A stretch of 64,000 nt of DNA from Anaerococcus ihuae. GTDB taxonomy: Bacteria > Bacillota > Clostridia > Tissierellales > Peptoniphilaceae. The translations under genes were made by a program, and so were the position numbers. The stretch is from the NCBI RefSeq assembly GCF_928368155.1, contig NZ_CAKMRU010000001.1:186001-250000 (forward strand). The letters are read 5' to 3'. The notes beneath the pieces are model-generated. The model had not been told where the DNA came from and did not search any database. It saw only the letters and a program-made list of their open reading frames with translations. Within the stretch, counting starts at the first letter, position 1. The number at the start of each line of letters is the position of its first letter. Shown piece by piece: positions 17,102 to 26,190 of the stretch.

Positions 17102-17888
17102 TTATGAATTTATGCAAAGGGCTCTTTTAGTTGGCCTCATGCTTGCAATAATAATTCCAATGATTGGGATTGTTATGGTAAACAGAAGGACTTCTATGAT
17201 TGGAGATGCCTTATCCCATACAGCACTCTCAGGAGTTGCTATGGGTCTTATTATTGGAATAAATCCAGTTTTTACTTCAATAATAATTTGTATTATTGCA
17301 AGTTTTGCAATAGAAATAATTAGGAAAAAATTTAAAAGTTTTGGTGATATGGCAACTGCTATTATAATGAGTCTTGGAATTGGACTTGCAGGAATTTTGT
17401 CAGATTTTACACCTGGTGGAACAAGTTTTGAATCATTTTTATTTGGTTCAATAACAAGTGTTACAAAAGAAGATTTACTTATTGTAAGTGTAATTTTTAT
17501 TCTTGTTTTATTTTTTAGCCTTTACTTATATTATCCGCTTTTGTATAACTCAATAAGTCCTTTGATGGCAGATCTTTCTGGAATTAATTCAAAATTAATT
17601 TCTAATATTTTTACTTTTTTGACTGCTGTCACTGTTGCAATTTCTACAAAAACTGTAGGAGCTTTGATGATATCATCTCTTATGGTTTTGCCAGTTGCAA
17701 GCGGACTTTTGATTTCAAAATCTTATAAAGAAACTTTTATAAAATCAATTATAATTGCAATAATTTATATGATGGCAGGAATCAGTGCAAGTTTTTATCT
17801 CGGTATAAAACCGGGTGGAGCCATAGTGGTAATTGCAGTTTTTGGCATGATAATTTCTCTAATAATTCAAAAAATCTTAAAAAGATAG
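17094..17888 (+). CDS. znuB: Zinc/manganese ABC transporter permease (ABC-3 family)
   Basis: 264 residues with about eight hydrophobic segments and the ABC-3 signature region GDALSHTALSGVAMG. The start is ATG at 17094 with GGAAGGA upstream (17081-17087), rather than the TTG three bases earlier; it overlaps the ATPase stop (17099-17101). The stop TAG lies inside the stem of the UUCG-loop terminator. Confidence 0.92.
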   Translation: MLSYEFMQRALLVGLMLAIIIPMIGIVMVNRRTSMIGDALSHTALSGVAMGLIIGINPVFTSIIICIIASFAIEIIRKKFKSFGDMATAIIMSLGIGLAGILSDFTPGGTSFESFLFGSITSVTKEDLLIVSVIFILVLFFSLYLYYPLLYNSISPLMADLSGINSKLISNIFTFLTAVTVAISTKTVGALMISSLMVLPVASGLLISKSYKETFIKSIIIAIIYMMAGISASFYLGIKPGGAIVVIAVFGMIISLIIQKILKR

Positions 17889-17908
17889 GTTCGCCTGTCT
17901 TTTTTTTG
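17881..17908 (+). terminator. UUCG-loop terminator of the zinc operon
   Basis: GATAGG-TTCG-CCTGTC plus flanking A/T pairs, followed by eight T. The stop codon of znuB sits in the 5' strand of the stem. Confidence 0.85.
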
Positions 17909-17961
17909 TGGAAATTTTCTATGATATAATTAATTAAGAATGAAAAACAGAAAGGTTTGAT

Positions 17962-18681
17962 ATGAAAATAATAATTTCACCTGCAAAAAGGTTTAAACAT
18001 TTTGAAAATGAAAAAACAGAAGGACTTTTGTTTGAAGAAGAAACAAAAGAATTGGTTGATAAACTTAAAAATTATTCCATAAATGATTTGGCAAATATGT
18101 TTTTTTGTAACGATGATCTTGCTATAAAAGCCTATTATGACTACAAGGATTTTGATTTTGAAAATTTAAAAAATCCAGCGATTTTTTCTTATGATGGACT
18201 TGTTTTTAAGCAATTTAAAAAAGAAGATTTCAATGATTTATCTTATTTGAATGACCATGTTTATATTATTTCTGCTTTATATGGTTTGTGTAAGCCTTTT
18301 ACAGGAATTTCTGATTATAGGCTTTATATGGATTCAAAAGGACTTGATATGTATGGATTTTGGAATGATAAAATTTATAAAAAGGCATTTCAAGATGAAA
18401 ATTTTATTATAAATTTGGCAAGTGCTGAATATGCAAAACTTTTGAAAAAATACCTTAAAAAAGACCAAAAATTATTGACTTTGACTTTTAAAGAAAATAG
18501 AAATGGAAAAATTCGTTCAATTGTATCCTACACCAAGCAAATGCGTGGAAGAATGCTAAAATATTTGATTAATAATAAAATTACTGATATAGAAACAATT
18601 AAAAAGATAAGGCTTTGCGATTATATTTATGATCCATATAATTCAACCGACGATGAATTTGTGTATGTAAGGGAAAACTAA
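17962..18681 (+). CDS. yaaA: YaaA-family peroxide stress protein
   Basis: 239 residues with the family N-terminus KIIISPAKRF, the central YISALYGLCKPFTGISDYRLYM and a C-terminal LTFKENRNGKIRSIVSYTKQMRGRM. YaaA in E. coli is part of the OxyR response and limits free iron during peroxide stress; the protein binds DNA. Here it is followed with a 1-bp overlap by sbcD, which suggests a shared role in oxidative DNA damage. TATAAT at 17925-17930 is the likely -10. Confidence 0.9.
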   Translation: MKIIISPAKRFKHFENEKTEGLLFEEETKELVDKLKNYSINDLANMFFCNDDLAIKAYYDYKDFDFENLKNPAIFSYDGLVFKQFKKEDFNDLSYLNDHVYIISALYGLCKPFTGISDYRLYMDSKGLDMYGFWNDKIYKKAFQDENFIINLASAEYAKLLKKYLKKDQKLLTLTFKENRNGKIRSIVSYTKQMRGRMLKYLINNKITDIETIKKIRLCDYIYDPYNSTDDEFVYVREN

Positions 18682-19775
18682 TGAAATTACTGCATTTATC
18701 AGACCTTCATATAGGAAAATCCATTGGCTCATATTCCTTACTTGAAGATCAAAAATTTTGTCTTGACCAAATTTTAGAAATTATTAAAAATGAAAAAATT
18801 GATATTGTTTTGATTGCAGGAGATATATTTGATACATCAATTCCAAATAATGAAGCCATGAAGGTCTATTCTGATTTTGTTGATGAAATTATTTTTAATT
18901 TGAAGAAAAAAATTATTGCAATTTCTGGAAATCATGATTCAGGGAAAAGACTTGAAATTTCTAAAAGTTTTTTTGAAAAAAATTCTTATTATATTTTTGG
19001 TAATTCTTTTGATGAGAGATTAACTTTTGAAGATGAATATGGGAAGGTGAATTTTTATCCAATTCCCTATATTTCTCTTGCAAGGGCAAAAAATGAAATT
19101 GATCCAAAGATAGAAAATTTCACTGACCTTTATAAAATTTTACTAAAAAACATAGATTACAAAGACAGAAATGTTTTGATTACTCATTGTTATGCAAATG
19201 AAAAGCCTTTTGAAGATGAAAAAATTGAAGGGGAGAAGCCTCTTACAATCGGTGGAAATGATGCTATGGACGCTCATTTATTTAAAAATTTTGACTATGT
19301 TGCCTTGGGACATCTTCACAGAAAACACTTTGTTCTTGATGAAAAAATCAGGTATTGTGGGACATTTATGAAGTATTCATTTTCAGAAATTAACCAAAAA
19401 AAATCTGTGACAATTGCAGATTTAAAAGATGATTTAAAGATAAAAGAAATAGAAATTAAACCATTAAATGATTTTGAAAAGATATGTGATTATTTTGAAA
19501 ATATAGTAAAAATGGAAAATTCAAATTCTTATCTTGAATTTATTTTAAAGGATGAAAATCCAATAGATTCTCCCATGGTAAAATTGAAAATGAAATTTCC
19601 TCATGCAGTTTCAATTAGCTATGAAAATTCAATTGATATAGAAAATGAAGAAGCTTTGGACATTGACCTTGAAAATTTATCTGTAATGGAAATTTTTGAA
19701 GAGTTTTATAAGTTTAAGATGGATGAAAAAATGGGAAAAAATGAAAAAGAAATATTTAAAAAGGTGATAGAATGA
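18681..19775 (+). CDS. sbcD: Exonuclease SbcCD subunit D
   Basis: 364 residues of the Mre11/SbcD phosphoesterase family. Metal motifs are LSDLHIGK, AGDIFDT, SGNHDSG, LITHCYAN and GHLHRKH. With SbcC it forms a nuclease that opens hairpins and trims DNA ends. The start shares a base with the end of yaaA, and the end overlaps sbcC as ATGA. Confidence 0.94.
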   Translation: MKLLHLSDLHIGKSIGSYSLLEDQKFCLDQILEIIKNEKIDIVLIAGDIFDTSIPNNEAMKVYSDFVDEIIFNLKKKIIAISGNHDSGKRLEISKSFFEKNSYYIFGNSFDERLTFEDEYGKVNFYPIPYISLARAKNEIDPKIENFTDLYKILLKNIDYKDRNVLITHCYANEKPFEDEKIEGEKPLTIGGNDAMDAHLFKNFDYVALGHLHRKHFVLDEKIRYCGTFMKYSFSEINQKKSVTIADLKDDLKIKEIEIKPLNDFEKICDYFENIVKMENSNSYLEFILKDENPIDSPMVKLKMKFPHAVSISYENSIDIENEEALDIDLENLSVMEIFEEFYKFKMDEKMGKNEKEIFKKVIE

Positions 19776-22700
19776 AACCTGTAAAACTTGAAATGTATGG
19801 TTTTATGACCTACAAAAATAAAACTTTTATAGATTTTACAAAACTTTATGATTCAAAAATTTTTATAATTTCTGGAGATACAGGAAGTGGCAAAACTTCA
19901 ATTTTTGATGCCATAAGTTTTGCACTTTTTGGAAAAATTCAAAGGCAAGGCTTTGATTTAAATGATTTGAGGAGTGATTTTTTAAGTGGAGAAGATCCAA
20001 TAAGCTATGTTGATTTTTCTTTTGAAATTGATGGAAAAAATTACAGGATTAAAAGAATTCCGAGTCAAAAAGCAAAAAAAACCAGGGCAAATGTTAATGT
20101 AAGTCACAGCGTTGAACTTTATAAGATAGAAAATGATAGGGAAATTTTAATTTCGGATAAGGTTAATGAATGTGAAAAAGAAATTATAAATATTATAGGT
20201 CTTGATTTTAACCAACTAAATAGGGTTATGATTCTTGCCCAAGGTGAGTTTTCTAAATTCTTAAAATCTTCATCTGATAAAAAGGCAGAATTATTATCAA
20301 AGATTTTTTCATCTTTTATCTATAAGAATATTGAAGAAAAATTAAAAGAAGCAAGCAAAGACTCAAAGAAAAATTTGGAAAATATTTCAAAAAGTCTTGA
20401 AAGCGAAATCACTAAAAATAATCTTTTAAGTGAAAATATAGACTCTCAATTAATAGAGCTTAAAAATTTTGAAGAAATTTTTAAAATAATAGAAAAAATA
20501 AATGATGAACTTGAAAAAAATATTGATAAAGAAAATAAAGAGAAATTATCATTAGAAAAAAACTTGGAAGAAGAAAATTCTAGGCTTAATTTTTACCAAA
20601 AAGAAAATGAAGAAATCAAAAATTATAAATATTTAAATGAAAAAAGACTTGAGCTTTTAGAAGATGAAGCATACTTTAAAAATTTGAAAAAAGACTTATT
20701 TTTTGCAGAAAAGTCAATTCAATTTAAACCATATTACCAAAGTCTTCTTGATTTAAAAAATAGTCAAAAAGATTTTGAAAATAAATTATCTAATCAAAAA
20801 GAAAAACTTTCAAAAATAGAGAAAGATTTAGAGGAAAATTTAAAAAATCTTGGTAATAGGGAAGAAAGCCAAAAAATTATTAGTGAAAAAAAAGAAAGTA
20901 TAGTAAAAAATCAATCAGTCTTGGATAAATTTATAAATCTTGAAAATTTAAAAAGGGATTTGGACAAAAATAAAAAAGATTTTCAGGATGGAAAAACTTA
21001 CAAAAATCAAATAGAAGATTTTAAAAATAAAAAAGATATGATAGATAAAAAAATAAGAGAAAAATCAAATGACTTATTAGATTTATCTTTTAAACTAGAA
21101 AAAATAAATGAAGATAAGCACAAGATAAGCCAAAAAGTTTTTGAATATGAAAATATTTATGAGAAATCTCTTTTAAATGATAAAAAAATTAAAGATTTAT
21201 CAAAGTTAAAAATAGAATTAGAAGAGTCAAATAAAGATTTTGAAATAAGCAAAAATTTATTGGAAAGGGCTGAGTTGAACAAAAAAGCTCTTTTAATAAA
21301 TGATTTTAGGAAAGATTTAAATGAAAATGGAATTTGTCCTGTTTGTGGAAGGATTTTTGAAGGGGAAATTGAATATTTAGATTCTTCCCAAATTGATGGC
21401 GATAGGGCAAGGGAAGATTATTTAAATCTTAAAATCAAAATTGATTTTTTAATGGAAAAAATAAGAGATTTGGAAAAATCTATAGATGAAAATTTGGAAA
21501 GATCAGATCATATTAAGAAAAATCTTGATGAATATAAAAATAAATTAGAAAATCTTAAAATTTCATATGAAGATCTTTACGATGAATTTGAAAATGAAAA
21601 AAGAAGTAAAGATGATTATGAAAAAAAATCTTTTGCTTTTGAAAAATCCATAGAAAATTTAAAAAATAAGTTACAAAAACTTGAAAATTTGGATGATATA
21701 GAAAATTTAGAAAACAAATACAAGATAAAAAAAGAAGAAGTCGATAATTTTGATAAAAAAGATATAGAAATTTCCATAAAAAATGATAGAGACTTTGTAA
21801 AAAAAGAAGAAGAAAGAATAAAAAATCTTGATGATAATATAAAAAATCTGGAAAAAGAAAAATCCTCTTTAAATTCCTTGATTGAAAGTTATAGGTCTTA
21901 TATTGAAGATACTAAGGATAAAATTTCAAAAAATGAAAAGCTATTAGATGAAAGAATAAGTGAAAATTTTAAGAATTTTGATGAATTTTTAAAGTATTTG
22001 GAAATTTCAAAAAAATTATTAGATAAAAAAGACCAGATAGAAGATTATTTTGAAAATTTAAATAACCTATCAATAAGATTATCAAGCCTTGAAAAATACA
22101 AGGATAAAGAAGAATACCAGACAGAAAATATAAAAGAAAAAATAGAAAAAATCAAAATAGATTTGGAAAAAATTAATGATTTTCTATTTTCTTTAAAAAT
22201 AAAAAAGACCAGATTAGAAGAAAGCAAAGACCAAATAATTTTAATTCAAAAAGAGCTTAGCAAATCAAAAAATGATGATGCAATTCTTTATAAACTTTCA
22301 AAAATTGCAGACGGGTCCATGTCCAAGGTTTCTGGTAGGGAAAAATTAAATTTTGAAACCTTTGTTCTTTCTTATTATTTTAAAAAAATATTAAAATTTG
22401 CAAATATAAGGCTTAGAGAGATGACTGATGGACAATTTACAATGATTAGAAAAACCCAAACAAGCGATAAGAGAAAAAATTATGGTCTTGATATAGAAAT
22501 TTTGGATGCAAATACGGGAAAAATTAGAAGCGAAGCTTCTCTTTCTGGTGGGGAGAGTTTTATTGCATCACTTGCTTTGGCCCTTGGACTTTCTGATGAA
22601 ATAAGCGGGGAAAATGGTGGAATAAAAATCGACACCTTATTTATTGATGAAGGTTTTGGAACTTTGTCTGATGATTATTTGGAAAAAGCTATTAGAACGA

Positions 22701-22834
22701 TTGAAAAATTATCCTACGATAATAAATTTATCGGCTTAATTTCACACGTAAAAGAATTAAAAGATGCAATTGATGCAAAAATTGAAGTTTTATATTCAAA
22801 AACACAAGGATCAAGTTTGAAGGTGGTTGTATGA
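19772..22834 (+). CDS. sbcC: Exonuclease SbcCD subunit C
   Basis: 1020 residues of the Rad50/SbcC type. Walker A GDTGSGKTS is near residue 35. Long Lys/Glu-rich coiled coils (about 180-510 and 560-840) flank the zinc hook CPVC in GICPVCGRIF. The C-terminal signature is LSGGESFIASLALALGL, followed by Walker B TLFIDEGFGTLSDD. It works as the ATPase clamp of SbcCD. It overlaps sbcD upstream and addB downstream, giving a continuous repair operon. Confidence 0.95.
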   Translation: MKPVKLEMYGFMTYKNKTFIDFTKLYDSKIFIISGDTGSGKTSIFDAISFALFGKIQRQGFDLNDLRSDFLSGEDPISYVDFSFEIDGKNYRIKRIPSQKAKKTRANVNVSHSVELYKIENDREILISDKVNECEKEIINIIGLDFNQLNRVMILAQGEFSKFLKSSSDKKAELLSKIFSSFIYKNIEEKLKEASKDSKKNLENISKSLESEITKNNLLSENIDSQLIELKNFEEIFKIIEKINDELEKNIDKENKEKLSLEKNLEEENSRLNFYQKENEEIKNYKYLNEKRLELLEDEAYFKNLKKDLFFAEKSIQFKPYYQSLLDLKNSQKDFENKLSNQKEKLSKIEKDLEENLKNLGNREESQKIISEKKESIVKNQSVLDKFINLENLKRDLDKNKKDFQDGKTYKNQIEDFKNKKDMIDKKIREKSNDLLDLSFKLEKINEDKHKISQKVFEYENIYEKSLLNDKKIKDLSKLKIELEESNKDFEISKNLLERAELNKKALLINDFRKDLNENGICPVCGRIFEGEIEYLDSSQIDGDRAREDYLNLKIKIDFLMEKIRDLEKSIDENLERSDHIKKNLDEYKNKLENLKISYEDLYDEFENEKRSKDDYEKKSFAFEKSIENLKNKLQKLENLDDIENLENKYKIKKEEVDNFDKKDIEISIKNDRDFVKKEEERIKNLDDNIKNLEKEKSSLNSLIESYRSYIEDTKDKISKNEKLLDERISENFKNFDEFLKYLEISKKLLDKKDQIEDYFENLNNLSIRLSSLEKYKDKEEYQTENIKEKIEKIKIDLEKINDFLFSLKIKKTRLEESKDQIILIQKELSKSKNDDAILYKLSKIADGSMSKVSGREKLNFETFVLSYYFKKILKFANIRLREMTDGQFTMIRKTQTSDKRKNYGLDIEILDANTGKIRSEASLSGGESFIASLALALGLSDEISGENGGIKIDTLFIDEGFGTLSDDYLEKAIRTIEKLSYDNKFIGLISHVKELKDAIDAKIEVLYSKTQGSSLKVVV

Positions 22835-25800
22835 TAAAAATTATAATGAGCAAATTTCCCAAGGAAAATTCATCATATATTTACAAAGAAATAGAAAAAA
22901 AATTGGATAATAAAGAAAAATCTTTTTTAATTGTTCCTGAACAATACACCCTAGAAAGTGATATGGATTTTATAGATTCAATAAAATATAAATCAGTTAT
23001 GGATGCAAAAGTTTTATCTTTTTCATCTTTAATTTCTTATATTTCTCAAAGGTTAAGCTTAAAAAAGAAAGAAAATTTAAATCAAGTTTCAAAAGCAATC
23101 TTACTAACAAGCGTTCTTGATGAAATAAATGAAAATTTAAAACTTTTTTCAAACAAATCTTTTGATATAGATTTTGTAAATAATCTTTCTGATTTTTTTA
23201 CTAACATAAAAGAATATTATTTTGATGATGATTTTTTTGATTCAATCAATAAAAATGAAAATCTAGATCCAATGACTAGGTTAAAATTTGAGGAAATAAA
23301 ATTAATTTATGATGCTTATATAAAAAAGCTTGAAAATTCATATATAGACAAGGAAGACGAACTTGAAATTATAAAAAATATTTTAAAATATTGTGATTTT
23401 TTTAAGGGAGTAAATTTTTATTTTGATAAATTCGATCTCTTATCAGATTTAAGACTAGATTTTATTAAAGAGTTAATTAAAATTGGGGCGAAAATCACAA
23501 TTTCAATTTCAATGGACTGGAAATATTATGAAAATAATATGGCAAATGATATGGATATTTTTAACCAAAGTATGAGATTTGTTGAAAGTTTAAAAGAAAT
23601 CGACCAAATTAAAATCATAAATCTTGAAAAAAATAATAAGCTTTCTGATATTAAGCACCTTTATGAAAATTTTGAAAAATATAATCCAAAAATTTATGAG
23701 GAAAAAACTTCAAATATAAATATAATTGAATCAATTTCATCTCAAAATGAGATAGAAAATGCCTCCTTAATTATTGAAAAGCTTATAAGAAGTGGTCATT
23801 CTTTTTCAGAAATTTCTCTTGTAATGGCAAATGCGGATGAGTATGAAAATCTTATAAAAAGAATTTTTTCAAGGGCAGAAATTCCTATTTTTATTGATAA
23901 GTCAAAAAAATTATCTGATAATCACATAGTAAAAACTTGGTTTTCCTTGATTAGGCTTGTAGTTTTTAATTTTAGAAAAACAGATCTTGAGGCTTTTGTA
24001 AGGTCAAATGTTCTAGATTTTGGAGAAAATTCTTTTGAAAGAGTCTTGGCCTTTCAAAATTATATAAATACAAGAAAAATCAAAGGCACTATGATTTTTG
24101 ATGATAAATATTTTACTTTAGATGAAAAATTTTATCAAAATGATGAAAAATTGAAAAATGAGAAAAAAGAAGAACTTGAAAAAGTAAATTCAATTAGACA
24201 GATTATAATCTCTTTGGTCAAAGACTTGTATGAAATTAGAAATGAAAAATTAAAAGCTATTGATTTTGTTAAAGAAATTTTTAAAATTCTTGATACCGAT
24301 ATAATTAAATCTGGTTTTAATCAATTCCAAGAAAATATTAAGGAAAATAAACTTGATATTTTTGAAGAAAACAGCCAAGTTTGGGATAAATTTTTGACGA
24401 ATTTGGAACAAATTGCAGGAATTTTGGAAAATTCTTATACAAGCCTTGATAAAATTTATAAATTATTAGAAAAATCATGTGAAGCTTCATCAATTGGGAT
24501 TATTCCTCCAGCAATTGACCAAGTTTTGATTGGTGATTTTTCAAGAGATAGGATAAATGATAGAAAGATTAAAATTTTTGTGGGAATGACTGATATTTAT
24601 TTTCCTGGAAATAATAATAGCGATATCTTAATTTCAGAAAATGAAAAAACTGCTTTGGAAAAAGAGGGCTACGACCTTAAAATTTATAAGGAAAAAAAGG
24701 ATGATAAGATTCTTTTGAATTTACTTAGGATGTTTACTTCATCAGAGAAAATATTTTTCTCCTATTCTCTTATAAATAAGGCCAATGATCCAATGAATAT
24801 GGCAACAAGTATTTCTGATATTATAAATATTTTCCCAAATATAACTTATAAGAAAATCACTCAAAATAAATTTTCCAATATAAAATATTCGACTGATCTT
24901 TTAGATTTAAAGGCAAGCGAAATTTTGTGGAATATAAAAAATAAGAAAAATACAAGTGAAAATGAAAAAGAATTTGTAAAATCATATTTAAAATATAAAA
25001 AAGACCATAATGATAATTTTAATTATTCCAAAAATTCTTCATATAATTTATTTTTAAAAGGATTTACCTATTCAAATGAAAAATTTCCTTTAAGAGAAGA
25101 TATTTCAAAAAAACTTTATAAGAAAAATAAATTTTCAGTTTCAGAAATTGAAACTTATGCAAAATGTCCTTACAAATATTTTGTAAATTATGGACTTAGG
25201 GCTAAAGAAAATAAAAATTTAGACGTTGATAATTTAGAAATTGGAAATATTGTCCACTATAATATGGAAGATATTTCAAAAAAATTGCAAGGAATAGATC
25301 TTGAAAAAATAGATGAAAAAGATTTAGAAAAAATTGTAAATGAAAGTTTTGAAAAAGCTATTGAAAATTCTCTTGATAGGGACAGGGCAGGGGATAAGAA
25401 AAATAAATTTATCCTTTCAAATATCTATGAGTCAACTCAAAAATCTTCAAAAAAAATCATGGACCAAATAAAAAACGGTAGGTTTCAAATTGATGGGGTT
25501 GAGGAAAAATATGGAAAGGGCGAGAAATATCCCCAAGTTCATGTTGATGAGAAAAATTATCTTGAAGGAAGAATTGATAGGATTGATAGGTTTAAAAATT
25601 ATATAAGAATTATTGATTATAAAACTGGAGCAAAAGAAATCAAAATTGCCAATGTTTTAAATGGTTTTGAGCTTCAATTATTTGTCTATATGCTATCAAT
25701 AAAAGAAAAAAAATCTGAAAATTTATCACCAATTGCAAGCTTTTATCTTCCTTTAAAAGATGAAGTGAAAAAGCTTGACAAGGCTTATGATGAGGATGCA

Positions 25801-26190
25801 ATAAAAAAAATCTATGATGATAAGACAAAAATGAATGGCCTTATTGTAAAAATAAATGAGGAAGTCTTAAAACTTTTGGACAAGGATTTTGATGGGAAAA
25901 AATCTGATATATTTAAAATTTCTAGGGGAAATGCCAATATTTTTTCTCTTGAAGAAGAAGAAATTTTGGAAAAATTTATTAAAAATCTAATTTCAAAATA
26001 TATTTTTGAAATTAAAAATGGAAATATAAAATTAAATCCTCTTAGAATAAACCAAAACACTTATGAATGTACCCATTGTCCTTACAAGTCAATTTGTAAA
26101 TTTGATTATTCAAATGACCAAGATAAGTTTAAGGATGTGGATAATAAAATTTCTATTAATGATATAAAAAAGGAGCTATCAGATGAGTAA
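22831..26190 (+). CDS. addB: ATP-dependent nuclease subunit B (AddB/RexB)
   Basis: 1119 residues. The N-terminus has LIVPEQYTLESD and LSFSSLISYI as in AddB, but the usual Walker A (GRSGSGKT in B. subtilis) is replaced by SKFPKENSSYI, as in RexB-like forms. The C-terminal nuclease reads RIDRIDRFKNYIRIIDYKTG. The four cysteines of the FeS staple appear in TYAKCPYKYF and YECTHCPYKSICKFD. With AddA it processes double-strand ends for recombination. It overlaps sbcC and addA by a few bases. Confidence 0.93.
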   Translation: MIKIIMSKFPKENSSYIYKEIEKKLDNKEKSFLIVPEQYTLESDMDFIDSIKYKSVMDAKVLSFSSLISYISQRLSLKKKENLNQVSKAILLTSVLDEINENLKLFSNKSFDIDFVNNLSDFFTNIKEYYFDDDFFDSINKNENLDPMTRLKFEEIKLIYDAYIKKLENSYIDKEDELEIIKNILKYCDFFKGVNFYFDKFDLLSDLRLDFIKELIKIGAKITISISMDWKYYENNMANDMDIFNQSMRFVESLKEIDQIKIINLEKNNKLSDIKHLYENFEKYNPKIYEEKTSNINIIESISSQNEIENASLIIEKLIRSGHSFSEISLVMANADEYENLIKRIFSRAEIPIFIDKSKKLSDNHIVKTWFSLIRLVVFNFRKTDLEAFVRSNVLDFGENSFERVLAFQNYINTRKIKGTMIFDDKYFTLDEKFYQNDEKLKNEKKEELEKVNSIRQIIISLVKDLYEIRNEKLKAIDFVKEIFKILDTDIIKSGFNQFQENIKENKLDIFEENSQVWDKFLTNLEQIAGILENSYTSLDKIYKLLEKSCEASSIGIIPPAIDQVLIGDFSRDRINDRKIKIFVGMTDIYFPGNNNSDILISENEKTALEKEGYDLKIYKEKKDDKILLNLLRMFTSSEKIFFSYSLINKANDPMNMATSISDIINIFPNITYKKITQNKFSNIKYSTDLLDLKASEILWNIKNKKNTSENEKEFVKSYLKYKKDHNDNFNYSKNSSYNLFLKGFTYSNEKFPLREDISKKLYKKNKFSVSEIETYAKCPYKYFVNYGLRAKENKNLDVDNLEIGNIVHYNMEDISKKLQGIDLEKIDEKDLEKIVNESFEKAIENSLDRDRAGDKKNKFILSNIYESTQKSSKKIMDQIKNGRFQIDGVEEKYGKGEKYPQVHVDEKNYLEGRIDRIDRFKNYIRIIDYKTGAKEIKIANVLNGFELQLFVYMLSIKEKKSENLSPIASFYLPLKDEVKKLDKAYDEDAIKKIYDDKTKMNGLIVKINEEVLKLLDKDFDGKKSDIFKISRGNANIFSLEEEEILEKFIKNLISKYIFEIKNGNIKLNPLRINQNTYECTHCPYKSICKFDYSNDQDKFKDVDNKISINDIKKELSDE

